A stretch of DNA of 15,251 nt from an uncultured Campylobacter sp. (GTDB lineage Bacteria; Campylobacterota; Campylobacteria; Campylobacterales; Campylobacteraceae), in the NCBI GenBank assembly GCA_938036585.1, contig CALHQN010000128.1, positions 1 through 15,251 on the forward strand, given 5' to 3'. The translations under genes and the position numbers were made by a program. The notes under the pieces were generated by a model. The model worked only from the letters and a program-made list of their open reading frames with translations. It was not told the DNA's origin and made no database searches. How positions within the stretch are numbered: position 1 is the stretch's first letter; each line of letters begins with the position of its first letter. This document shows positions 6,141 to 13,509 of this stretch, in pieces.

Positions 6141-7583
6141 ATGCCCAAGCGCGTCGCCGTCATAGATCTGGGCTCAAATTCCGCCAGAGCCGTGATTTTC
6201 GAGCGCACGAGCAGGCTTGGATTTTTCATTTTGGCCGAGCACAAGATCAAGATCCGCCTAGGCGAGGGCGCTTACGAAAACGGCGGAATTTTAACTTCCG
6301 AAGCGATGCAAAAATGTCTGTTGGCGTTTAAAAAGTTTAAAACCCTCGTATGCAATTACAAGGCCAAGCGCATGCTTTGCATTGGTACATCCGCGCTTCG
6401 CGATGCGCCGAACGGAGCCGAGTTTATAAATCTCGTCCGCAAGCAAACGGGCATCACGATCCGCAAGATAGACGGACAGACGGAGGCGTATCTGGGTGCT
6501 TATGCGGCGCAGAATTTGCTTAGCGACTTTTCCGAGGGCGTTACGTTGGACATCGGCGGCGGCTCGACCGAGCTTGCTTACATAAAAAACGGCAAGATAG
6601 AAAATAAAATTTCTCTAAATTTAGGCACGGTGCGGCTAAAGGAGCTGTTTTTCGACCGCGGCGACACGAAGGGGTTGGAGAAATACATAAACAGCGCGAT
6701 CTCGCAGCTCGGCGCCGAGTTTCGCACGCAAAATTTAATCGTAATGGGCGGCTCCGCGCGAGCGCTATCGGGCGCCGTGATGAGCCTGCAAAACCATCCG
6801 CTAAAGATAGTGCATAATTTCAGCTACGATTACGAAAAATACGCGCCGTTTTTTACCAAGCTGATGAGTGCAAAGACGCTTGATTTGGCGAAATTCCCGA
6901 TCAAAAAAGACCGCTACGACACGATAAGAGAGGGCGCCATCATCTTTGATAAGATCGTAAGGCGCCTAGGGGCGAAAAAGATCATCACCAGCGGCGTGGG
7001 AGTGCGTGAGGGGGCGTTTTTAAGCTCGATTCTGCGCGGCGCAAACCTGCCTAGAGGCTTTAATCCGAGCCTAAGAAGCCTTAAAGATCGCTTCGCTTCC
7101 GAGCCCAGCGAGGCTCCGAAGTTTGCAAAGGCGCTGTTTTGCGCGCTATCGCCTCTACACGGCTTGGGCGAAAAATATATTAAAATTCTACAGACCGCGG
7201 CATCGCTTTGCGAGATCGGGCGGGCGATCGGCTTTTACGCCAAGCACGAAACCAGCGCAGATATGGTGCTCGGCGGGCTGAACTATCGCACGACGCACAA
7301 AGAAAAGGCACTCATAGCCGCGATCATCTCGATGCACGGAAAGCGCGAGCTGGGAGCTACGTTCGCGCCTTTGAGCGCGATTTTGCCCGATGCCGCCAAG
7401 CTTGCGTGGCTCAGCTATATTTTGGAGCTTGCACGCCTCCTAAGCGAAAACGCGCTAAAAAATTTAGAATTTAGCTTTGAAAATTCCACTCTTAAAATCT
7501 CTGGCGCCGATAATTTGATAATGCTTAAAGGAAGCCTTAAAAAACTCGCGAAACCCGCAATTTTCGCCGTAAATTTCGTCTAA
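6141..7583 (+). CDS. ppx/gppA: Ppx/GppA family phosphatase
   Basis: A 480-residue member of the ASKHA (actin-like ATPase) fold exopolyphosphatase / guanosine pentaphosphate phosphohydrolase family. Visible motifs in order are the phosphate loop DLGSNSAR (9-16), GTSALRDAPNG (82-92), the catalytic glutamate in DGQTEAYLG (Glu116), the second phosphate loop DIGGGSTEL (137-145), NLGTVRL (160-166) and MGGSAR (202-207). SGVGVREGAFLS (284-295) ends the N-terminal part, and a helical HD-like domain follows from about 320. Such enzymes degrade polyphosphate and/or convert pppGpp to ppGpp in the cytoplasm; the sequence does not separate the two. Its ATG directly follows the ferredoxin stop, with GGAA 8 bases upstream, so it is co-translated from the same message. 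It corresponds to C. jejuni Cj0353c by gene order. Confidence 0.88.
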   Translation: MPKRVAVIDLGSNSARAVIFERTSRLGFFILAEHKIKIRLGEGAYENGGILTSEAMQKCLLAFKKFKTLVCNYKAKRMLCIGTSALRDAPNGAEFINLVRKQTGITIRKIDGQTEAYLGAYAAQNLLSDFSEGVTLDIGGGSTELAYIKNGKIENKISLNLGTVRLKELFFDRGDTKGLEKYINSAISQLGAEFRTQNLIVMGGSARALSGAVMSLQNHPLKIVHNFSYDYEKYAPFFTKLMSAKTLDLAKFPIKKDRYDTIREGAIIFDKIVRRLGAKKIITSGVGVREGAFLSSILRGANLPRGFNPSLRSLKDRFASEPSEAPKFAKALFCALSPLHGLGEKYIKILQTAASLCEIGRAIGFYAKHETSADMVLGGLNYRTTHKEKALIAAIISMHGKRELGATFAPLSAILPDAAKLAWLSYILELARLLSENALKNLEFSFENSTLKISGADNLIMLKGSLKKLAKPAIFAVNFV

Positions 7584-8033
7584 ATTTAGCTTTAAATTTA
7601 ACCGCTTGCAGCGAGATTTTCTGGCTATGGGCTTATATACAAAGTGATTTAAATTCCATGCTTTTTTAAAATTTATTGCGCGGTTTGTAAGATTTCGCGG
7701 CGCTATTTGCGGCTTTTGCGGCTAAATTTAAACTGCGATTCGCGCCTTACGCGGCGGTGTTTTGCGGTTTGGGAAAAAGGAAAGCAGATGGGGCGAGCGG
7801 GTCGGCGAGCAAGCGCACAGACGGGAGGCGAGTAGACAGACATACAGGCGCCGCGATTAAATTTAAATATTGCGCCGCGCGCGGTATTTTGCAAACACAA
7901 ATCGTTTGATGGCGCTCGCCAAATCGCGGTTATGCGGTCAAATTTTAGATCGTGCAAATTTATAACTAAGCGATAATCAAACGGGTGCAAAATTTAATTG
8001 AGTTAAATTTTAAATCGCTTAAATTTAAAACGG

Positions 8034-8060
8034 CAGCAAGAATCGCGCCGCAGCAAGAAT
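8034..8060. repeat. Short direct repeat, CAGCAAGAAT twice, 17-base period
   Basis: CAGCAAGAAT occurs at 8034-8043 and again at 8051-8060, separated by CGCGCCG. It abuts the imperfect 40-base repeat that starts at 8074. Confidence 0.7.
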
Positions 8061-8073
8061 GCCCAGCTATCTG

Positions 8074-8193
8074 CGCAGCGCTCCGAAATTTCGTGCAATA
8101 TTCCAGTGATCCACGCATCGCTTCAGAATTTAGTGCAGTACCAAGACATTTCACGCAGCACTTCGGGTGATTCGCAGAAAAGCGCCCCGACAA
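8074..8193. repeat. Imperfect tandem repeat, three units of 40 bases
   Basis: Units begin at 8074, 8114 and 8154. Units 1 and 2 agree at 24 of 40 positions, and at 21 of the first 27, sharing CGCA at the start, AATTT in the middle and GTGCA at 8093 and 8133. Unit 3 keeps the first 11 bases (CGCAGCACTTC) and then diverges. GTGCA returns at 8197 and 8238, 41 bases apart, so the pattern may extend to the end of the gap in weaker form. Confidence 0.5.
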
Positions 8194-8280
8194 TCCGTGC
8201 AACGACCGAGGCGATATGTAGAAGCGTCCGACGACGAGTGCAGCGTCCTGAGCAATCCGCAAATATCCTTCGCGCGAGCC

Positions 8281-8586
8281 CTAAAATCGCCCCAGAGCCT
8301 CTTTGACGTGATCCTCCGCCATGTCGATATTCCACATCGGCTCAAAGACGAGATCAATCTCCACCTCGCCGATACCATCCACGCTCTCGGCACCCGCGCG
8401 TACCCATTCCACCATCATCTCATGCAGCGGGCACGACTGAGTCGATAGCGTCATCGTGACTTTGGCGTTGTTTGCCTCATCTACCGTTACGTCGTAGATG
8501 AGCCCTAGCGACACGACGTCAAAGCCCACCTCAGGGTCCACCACGGCGCGAAGTGCGTCGTAAATTTGTTCTTTCGTTACTTTCAT
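8281..8586 (-). CDS. MIP18/DUF59 family metal-sulfur cluster assembly protein
   Basis: A 101-residue cytoplasmic protein of the MIP18 (DUF59, SufT/PaaD-like) family, which helps to mature or transfer Fe-S clusters. Typical motifs are VDPEVGFDVVSLGLIYDV (16-33), MTLSTQSCPLHEMM with the conserved Cys at 52, and a C-terminal FEPMWNIDMA. No extra domain is present and the length is usual for stand-alone members. The ATG overlaps the stop of the preceding membrane protein gene in ATGA, and GAGAGGAAAA lies just upstream, so it is the last gene of the three-gene minus-strand operon. The client protein is unknown; the neighbours suggest a respiratory or NO-related cofactor. Confidence 0.88.
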   Translation of the reverse strand: MKVTKEQIYDALRAVVDPEVGFDVVSLGLIYDVTVDEANNAKVTMTLSTQSCPLHEMMVEWVRAGAESVDGIGEVEIDLVFEPMWNIDMAEDHVKEALGRF

Positions 8587-9758
8587 TTTTCCTCTCCAAA
8601 TTTTATGTAGTTAAAGATATTTACGGTGTTGATTAGCACCAAAATTATGCTTGCCGCTTGCAAGATAACCGCGGGCGTTAGCGCTCCGAAGCTCGCGCAC
8701 GCAAGCGCTAAGACGTTCGGCACGCAGGCTGCGTAGGCGATCTTTTTGATTATCATATCATCTAGCATAGGGATTTTGCGCTTGCCGACGAAGGGCGAGA
8801 CGTAGTGGTACCAGATGAGAAAGGGCGCGATTTTATAAAGGTGCGCGACGATGAAGGCGAACAAAAAGCCGTATAGCAGCCAAAACGCCGCCGCATCCGC
8901 GCGATCCGCGAGCCAAAATGCCGCGCTAAATCCCAAAGCCGCCAGCGAGATATAGACGTTTAAATTCCAATAATCGATCGCTTTTCGCACGCGCCTGGCT
9001 AGGATGTAGATCGCCTGAGCCGCAAAGCTCGCAAGCGCAGCAAATGCGATGAAAATTCCAAAGTCTTTTAGTAAAAACAGCCCCGCGAGCAGATACAGCG
9101 CCAGCGAAGCTTTTGCTAGCGCGAAGCTTAGATCGTGTGCCAGGCTAAACATCGGCAGCAGCACGCACGCAGCGCCTACGATAACGAAAAATACAAAACC
9201 TAGCACGAAGTATATGTGATAAGATAAAATTTCTGAAAAATATACTCCGAAAATCTCCACGCCGCTAAGCGCTAGCACGAGGGCAAAGCCAAGGCTGATC
9301 CCTACGGCTAAAAACGCAGCCGAGATCGCAAGCGCTACGGCGGGGAAGCTCCATTTGGGCGTGCCGATGAAGCTTAGCGCGTAGCAGATCGTAAAATAAA
9401 ATAGACTAAGCAGCAAAACGCCGCCGCCTGCGTGCATCAAAGGGATGCTTGAAAGCAGCAATCCCGCGCTTAGCAGAGCCACGCCCGCAGCGTAAGCAAA
9501 GAGATTTAAAAACGCAAATTTGACGGTGAAAAATTCCTTTTGGATGATGACGGAGGTGAGCTGATAGAGCGCTCCGATGATTATACTGATTACAAATCCC
9601 AGCAAAAATACGTGAAAAAAGCTCGCCGTCTGCGGCGCTTGGATCGCGCCGAAATCGGCCTTTAAAAAGCTCGCTGCGCTTAGCAGCAAAAAGATAAAGC
9701 CGCAGATGAAATAGCCGCCTACGATGCGAAACGGCGGCGAAAAGGTCGTGATATTCAT
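8583..9758 (-). CDS. Polytopic membrane protein, NnrS / heme-copper oxidase subunit I-like
   Basis: A 391-residue, very hydrophobic protein with about 12 likely transmembrane helices. Histidines within or beside helices include H49 (FFHVFLLGF), H109, H181 (SYHIYFVLGF), H208 (LAHD), H306 (AHLYKIAPF) and H318 (WYHY). The segments starting at H49 and H181 resemble each other (LGFV-x4-IxGA), which suggests an internal duplication. The His pattern and the neighbours point to the NnrS / heme-copper-oxidase-I-like group, known for heme- and copper-containing membrane proteins linked to nitric oxide response. I cannot place it with certainty and have not seen the exact family signature. It is the middle gene of the operon, 17 bases after the DUF2249 gene and overlapping the DUF59 gene by 4 bases. 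Confidence 0.6.
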   Translation of the reverse strand: MNITTFSPPFRIVGGYFICGFIFLLLSAASFLKADFGAIQAPQTASFFHVFLLGFVISIIIGALYQLTSVIIQKEFFTVKFAFLNLFAYAAGVALLSAGLLLSSIPLMHAGGGVLLLSLFYFTICYALSFIGTPKWSFPAVALAISAAFLAVGISLGFALVLALSGVEIFGVYFSEILSYHIYFVLGFVFFVIVGAACVLLPMFSLAHDLSFALAKASLALYLLAGLFLLKDFGIFIAFAALASFAAQAIYILARRVRKAIDYWNLNVYISLAALGFSAAFWLADRADAAAFWLLYGFLFAFIVAHLYKIAPFLIWYHYVSPFVGKRKIPMLDDMIIKKIAYAACVPNVLALACASFGALTPAVILQAASIILVLINTVNIFNYIKFGEEK

Positions 9759-9775
9759 CTAAATTTTAAAGCCCT

Positions 9776-10120
9776 TTAGCCGTGGCACTTCGCGTCGGTA
9801 TCAAAGCCCTCATTGACCGCGCCGGGCTTTAGACTGATGGTGAGCTTGACCGCGTCGCCGTCCAGATCCTCGCGGGCAATGTCAAATTTAGACTCGATCT
9901 TCGGAATCAGCCCCATCGGAAATTTATGATTGACCATGACGACCTTTTTGGTTTCGTCTTTTACGAAATTTAACGCCACCAGCGCATTTACCATCGGCTC
10001 GGGCGGGACGCATTTGCGCGAATCAAAGCCGATGTACTCTACGCCGCCCTGCGATTTTTTGTAAAATTTCAACGTAGCGCCCGCCGCGTCGAACTCCTGC
10101 CAGTCTGTGAAAAAATCCAT
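9776..10120 (-). CDS. DUF2249-like (TusA-fold) small protein
   Basis: A 114-residue soluble protein. The stretch YIGFDSRKCVPPEPM (29-43), then ALVAL, VVMVNHKFPMGLIPKIE (60-76) and a closing strand KLTISL (92-97) follow the layout of DUF2249 / TusA-like two-layer domains. In these a short strand, a Cys-Pro or Pro-Pro-Glu-Pro helix cap and a His-containing strand recur. Cys37 sits two residues before the PPEP cap and could be the counterpart of the TusA cysteine; this is inference. The C-terminus ends in CHG after an acidic tail, possibly metal binding. The ATG has AAAGGATC upstream and a good -10 farther up. It is the first gene of the operon with the NnrS-like and DUF59 genes, three families I recall seeing together in NO-respiring bacteria. 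Confidence 0.55.
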   Translation of the reverse strand: MDFFTDWQEFDAAGATLKFYKKSQGGVEYIGFDSRKCVPPEPMVNALVALNFVKDETKKVVMVNHKFPMGLIPKIESKFDIAREDLDGDAVKLTISLKPGAVNEGFDTDAKCHG

Positions 10121-10148
10121 ACTTGATCCTTTTTTAAAATTTCGCGCG

Positions 10149-10154
10149 ATTATA
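10149..10154 (-). promoter_or_regulatory. Probable -10 box (TATAAT) for the DUF2249 operon
   Basis: A perfect TATAAT on the minus strand lies 28 bases upstream of the ATG at 10120. The -35 position reads TTTCAA, a weak match. The promoter is divergent from that of polA. Confidence 0.55.
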
Positions 10155-10204
10155 TAGCAAATTTTAAAATTTTGAAATGAGGCAGGTCAAGTCCTATTCG
10201 GAAT

Positions 10205-10233
10205 TTGTAAATTTAGCCGAATTTTAATACACT
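10205..10233 (+). promoter_or_regulatory. Possible polA promoter
   Basis: TTGTAA (10205-10210), 17 bases, then TACACT (10228-10233); each box matches the consensus at four of six positions. It lies 31 bases before the polA ATG. The ribosome site GAGGA is at 10255-10259. Confidence 0.35.
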
Positions 10234-10264
10234 ACGCGTTAAAATTCTAAATCCGAGGACCATT

Positions 10265-13081
10265 ATGCAGACCATCACGATCATCGATACGTTCGGCTTT
10301 TTTTTCAGGCTCTACTACGCTATGAGCGGGCTTAAGACCAAAGACGGCAAACCTAGCGGCATGGTGAGCGGATTTGCGAGCTTCATCGCAAATCTTTCGA
10401 AGGAATTTAAGAGCGATTATATAATTTTCGCTCTGGATAGCAAGGGTAAGACCTTTCGCTCAGATATCGATCCGAATTACAAAACCAACCGCCAAGCCCC
10501 GCCGCCCGCGCTTTTGCAGCAGCTACCCGTCTGCATCGAGATGATCGAAAAGATGGGGCTTTACTCGCTCGGACGCGAGGGCTATGAAGCGGACGATCTC
10601 ATCGCAAGCGTCGTTAAAAAGTACGGCGCCACGCATAAAATCAACATCGTTACATCCGACAAGGACCTGTATCAGCTCATCGGCGAAAACGTTAAAATTT
10701 ACAGCCACGGCAAAAAGATGCTTTACGGCAGAGAGGAGTGCTTGCAGCGCTACGGCGTCTATCCCGAGCAGATCGTGGATTTTTTGGCGATCTGCGGCGA
10801 CAGCGCCGATAATATCCCGGGCGTGCGGGGCATCGGCGACAAGGGGGCGAAGAAGCTTTTAGACGAATGGGGCTCGCTCGATGGGATCTATTCAAATTTA
10901 GACCGCCTGCCGCAAAACAAACAGCGCGAGTATCTGATAGAAGGTAGGCAGAGCGCCTACATAAGCAAGCGCCTGGCCACGCTTTACGACGAGCTGGAAA
11001 TCCCGCCTTTAGAGGATGCGAAATTTCCGCAGCAAAATCCGCTTTTTAAAATCCGCGAAATTTTAAAAGATTACGCGCTAAATAGGCTTCTTTCGGCGTT
11101 AAACCTGCAAGAGCAGAACGGACTTGATCTTTGGAGCGAGGGTAAAGGCGTAAGCACAAAAAGCTCCGTTTTGGGCGCGGGCGGGAAGGACTCCTGCGTA
11201 GAGGCGTCTTGCGGCGGCTCTATCTTGGACGCTGCCGTAGGGGGGCTAGACGGGCAAAATTCTATCCCTAGCGGCTCCGCTTGCGGCGGACAAAATTCCG
11301 AGCGCGCTTTTAAAACGCCCTTTGAGCCCGTTTGTATCACTGATGCCGCGGAGCTTGCGAGGCTGTGCGAGGGCATCGGCGCCGAGACCCTAGTGAGCTT
11401 CGATACGGAAACCACTAGCGTCGATAGCAAAAGCGCCAAGATCGTGGGCTTTTCGTTTGCGTTTAACGAGGAGCGCGCCTACTACGTCCCGCTAGCGCAT
11501 AGCTATTTGGGCGCTCCTGCTCAAATTTCTTCGGACGCCGCAAAGGCCGCGATCGGCTCGCTGTTTCGCGGCTATGTCGTGGGGCAAAATTTAAAATACG
11601 ATTTTGAGATCGTGAAAAATAATTTTAATATCGAGCCGCCTGCGCGCTTTGCCGATACGATGGTGCTAGCGTGGCTGCTCGATCCCGCAAACGCCGTGGG
11701 GATGGACTCTATCTCGCCGCGATATCTGGGGTATGAGACTGTGCATTTCGGCGACGTCGTCAAAAAGGGCGAGACCTTCGCCTCCGTGGAGCTGGACGCC
11801 GCTACGATCTATGCGAGCGAGGATGCGTGGGTGACGCTGAGGCTGTATTTTAAGCTCAAACAGCTGCTCGAACCCGCGCTTTTTAAGCTCGCGCAGGAGC
11901 TTGAGTTTCCATTCGTGCGGGTGCTTTGGCAGATGCAAAGATGCGGCATCAAGATCGACGCGGAGATGATAAAGGGTCTAATCGCGCGCAACGAAAAGTC
12001 CCTGCGAGCGCTCACGGATGAAATTTATGAGCTTTGCGGCGAGCAGTTTAATATAAACTCTCCCGCTCAGCTCGGCGCCGTGCTTTTCGAGCGGCTAGGG
12101 CTACCTGCGGCGAAGCGCACGAAGACGGGTTACAGCACCGATGAAAGCGTGCTGAAGGATCTTACGGCGCTGCATCCCGCGGTGGGTAAAATTTTAGACT
12201 ACCGCGAGCTGTTTAAGCTGCAAAGCACCTATTGCGAGCCGCTGCTACAGCTTGCCCTTGCCGATCCGCAAAACCGCGTCAGATCGAATTTCTTGCAGAC
12301 AGGCACGGCTACCGGGCGGCTAGCGAGCAAAAATCCGAACCTGCAAAATATCCCTGCGCGCGGCACCTTTGCGAAGGATGTGCGGGACTGCTTTCTAGCA
12401 GAGGGGGGCTACTCGCTGATCTCGCTTGATTACTCGCAGATCGAGCTGCGCCTGCTCGCGCACTTTTCGCGCGATCCTGCGCTTTTGGCGGCGTTTAGGG
12501 CGGATGAGGACATTCATGCGCGCACGGCGATCAGCATCTTCGGCGATGCGCAGCCCGCGCACCGCACGATCGCAAAGAGTATAAATTTCGGCCTCATCTA
12601 CGGCATGGGCGCGGGCAAGCTAAGCGACAGCCTAGGCATCGCGCGCGCCGAGGCGAAGAGCTATATCGAGCGCTATTTCGCGGCGTTTTCTACGATCAAG
12701 GAGTTTTTGCAAAGCATAAAATCGGACGCGAAAGCAGACGGCTACATAAGCACGCTTTTTGGGCGCAGGCGCTACTTCGACTTCGCAAATGCGCGCAACA
12801 ATATGGTCTACGCAAGCTACGAGCGCGAGGCGGTGAATACGAAATTTCAAGGCTCCGCCGCCGACATCATCAAAAAGGCGATGGTTGAGATTTCGCCGCT
12901 GCTAAATGGCGAGGCGCGGCTGATTTTGCAGATCCACGATGAGCTGATTTTTGAGGTGCGGGACGATTTAGCGCAGAGCTTCGGCGAGCGCGCGCAGGAG
13001 ATAATGCAAAGTGCGGCGAGCCTAAACGTGCCTTTAAAGACGAGCCTAAACATCGCCAAGCGCTGGGGCGAGCTGAAGTAA
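10265..13081 (+). CDS. polA: DNA polymerase I, three-domain
   Basis: A 938-residue replication and repair polymerase. The 5'-nuclease domain (about 1-280) has D8, D110/D111 in GYEADDLIA, D132/D134 in VTSDKDLYQL and the helix-hairpin-helix region at GVRGIGDKGAKK. The 3'-5' exonuclease domain (about 355-535) keeps its metal ligands: FDTET (D380, E382), NLKYDF (D446) and YASED (Y516, D520), so proofreading appears intact. The polymerase domain has motif A LDYSQIELR (D722), motif B RTIAKSINFGLIYG (R767, K771, F775, Y779) and motif C QIHDELI (H891, D892). Residues about 286-350 form a Gly/Ser-rich linker with four Cys, not typical of Pol I, which makes the protein longer than the roughly 880 residues I recall for C. 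jejuni PolA. The ATG has GAGGA 5 bases upstream. It is monocistronic. Confidence 0.97.
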   Translation: MQTITIIDTFGFFFRLYYAMSGLKTKDGKPSGMVSGFASFIANLSKEFKSDYIIFALDSKGKTFRSDIDPNYKTNRQAPPPALLQQLPVCIEMIEKMGLYSLGREGYEADDLIASVVKKYGATHKINIVTSDKDLYQLIGENVKIYSHGKKMLYGREECLQRYGVYPEQIVDFLAICGDSADNIPGVRGIGDKGAKKLLDEWGSLDGIYSNLDRLPQNKQREYLIEGRQSAYISKRLATLYDELEIPPLEDAKFPQQNPLFKIREILKDYALNRLLSALNLQEQNGLDLWSEGKGVSTKSSVLGAGGKDSCVEASCGGSILDAAVGGLDGQNSIPSGSACGGQNSERAFKTPFEPVCITDAAELARLCEGIGAETLVSFDTETTSVDSKSAKIVGFSFAFNEERAYYVPLAHSYLGAPAQISSDAAKAAIGSLFRGYVVGQNLKYDFEIVKNNFNIEPPARFADTMVLAWLLDPANAVGMDSISPRYLGYETVHFGDVVKKGETFASVELDAATIYASEDAWVTLRLYFKLKQLLEPALFKLAQELEFPFVRVLWQMQRCGIKIDAEMIKGLIARNEKSLRALTDEIYELCGEQFNINSPAQLGAVLFERLGLPAAKRTKTGYSTDESVLKDLTALHPAVGKILDYRELFKLQSTYCEPLLQLALADPQNRVRSNFLQTGTATGRLASKNPNLQNIPARGTFAKDVRDCFLAEGGYSLISLDYSQIELRLLAHFSRDPALLAAFRADEDIHARTAISIFGDAQPAHRTIAKSINFGLIYGMGAGKLSDSLGIARAEAKSYIERYFAAFSTIKEFLQSIKSDAKADGYISTLFGRRRYFDFANARNNMVYASYEREAVNTKFQGSAADIIKKAMVEISPLLNGEARLILQIHDELIFEVRDDLAQSFGERAQEIMQSAASLNVPLKTSLNIAKRWGELK

Positions 13082-13088
13082 TTCCGCT

Positions 13089-13138
13089 AAATTTAAAACG
13101 CGACTAAAATTTTAAATGGCGCGTAGAATTTTAAATTT
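13089..13138 (+). terminator. Candidate terminator hairpin after polA
   Basis: The left arm AAATTTAAAACGCG (13089-13102) can pair with the right arm CGCG-T / TTTAAATTT (13120-13138), with a 4-base bulge (AGAA) in the right arm. The arm is largely A/T apart from the CGCG core and ends in TTTT. It begins 8 bases after the polA stop. Weak compared with classic G/C-stem terminators. Confidence 0.35.
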
Positions 13139-13376
13139 TGAGCAGGACGGAACCTAAATTTGCCCGTTTGATAAATTAATCGCTCTAAATTTAAACCGAG
13201 CGACTGCGAGCGGCTAGCGGATTATACGCGCGCCGTGTGAAATTTAACGAGTAAAAATTCATACAAAATTTAGCCCACGAGAAAATAGACATAGGTTTTG
13301 CGAAAAGGAATTTTTAGAAAATGAAATGATCTGTAAGAGGTCTTTTTAAACCGCCCTGCGCGCCGATCCGTAAAAA

Positions 13377-13420
13377 CCGGCGCCCTTATAGCCTCACGAG
13401 CGAAGCTATAAGGATTTCGG
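13377..13420. repeat. Perfect 9-base inverted repeat with extended stem
   Basis: CCTTATAGC (13384-13392) and GCTATAAGG (13405-13413) are exact reverse complements around a 12-base loop. After a symmetric 4-base internal loop, CCG (13377-13379) and CGG (13418-13420) extend the stem. Its place between convergent genes suits a bidirectional terminator, but neither side has a T run. The loop sequence resembles a second element near 14928. Confidence 0.6.
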
Positions 13421-13509
13421 ACTAAATTTTGGCATGAATTATGCGCGCCCGCGTAAATTTTTACAAGCCTGCGTAGAAATTCCGCGAGCTTGCGCAAATT
13501 CCGCGCCGC

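Larger units (their letters stand above)
7584..8280. other. 697-base gap between convergent genes, no credible gene
   Basis: Frames on both strands are open over 60-100 codons, but the products lack any recognisable motif, have mixed composition, mostly use TTG/GTG-type starts without ribosome sites, and overlap each other. I do not call them genes. The first 20 bases after the phosphatase stop hold TAAATTTA twice, separated by GCTT, an A/T-only hairpin without a T run. A purine-rich tract lies at about 7776-7850. From about 8034 the DNA becomes repetitive. It may be a decayed gene or repeat remnant. Confidence 0.5.
13082..13509. other. 428-base gap between convergent polA and metB-like genes
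   Basis: No credible gene was found; one minus-strand frame of 75 codons (13270-13497) has no family motif and no clear ribosome site. The region is rich in AAATTTAAA / AAATTTTAAA strings in its first 170 bases. It carries a terminator candidate just after polA and a stronger hairpin at 13377-13420. Confidence 0.55.

Noticed and set aside
7703..7990. 95-codon minus-strand frame in the 0.7-kb gap
   Set aside because: TTG start, no ribosome site, no family motif; composition follows the A/T and GCGG-rich DNA rather than a protein.
8074..8193. CRISPR array
   Set aside because: The 40-base units are imperfect throughout with no conserved repeat / variable spacer alternation and no cas gene nearby.
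7966..8448. Several overlapping 60-98-codon frames on both strands
   Set aside because: They overlap each other and the DUF59 gene; the apparent peptide repeats are explained by the 40-base DNA repeat.
13270..13497. 75-codon minus-strand frame after the metB-like gene
   Set aside because: No recognised motif or clear ribosome site, and it runs through the strong hairpin at 13377-13420.
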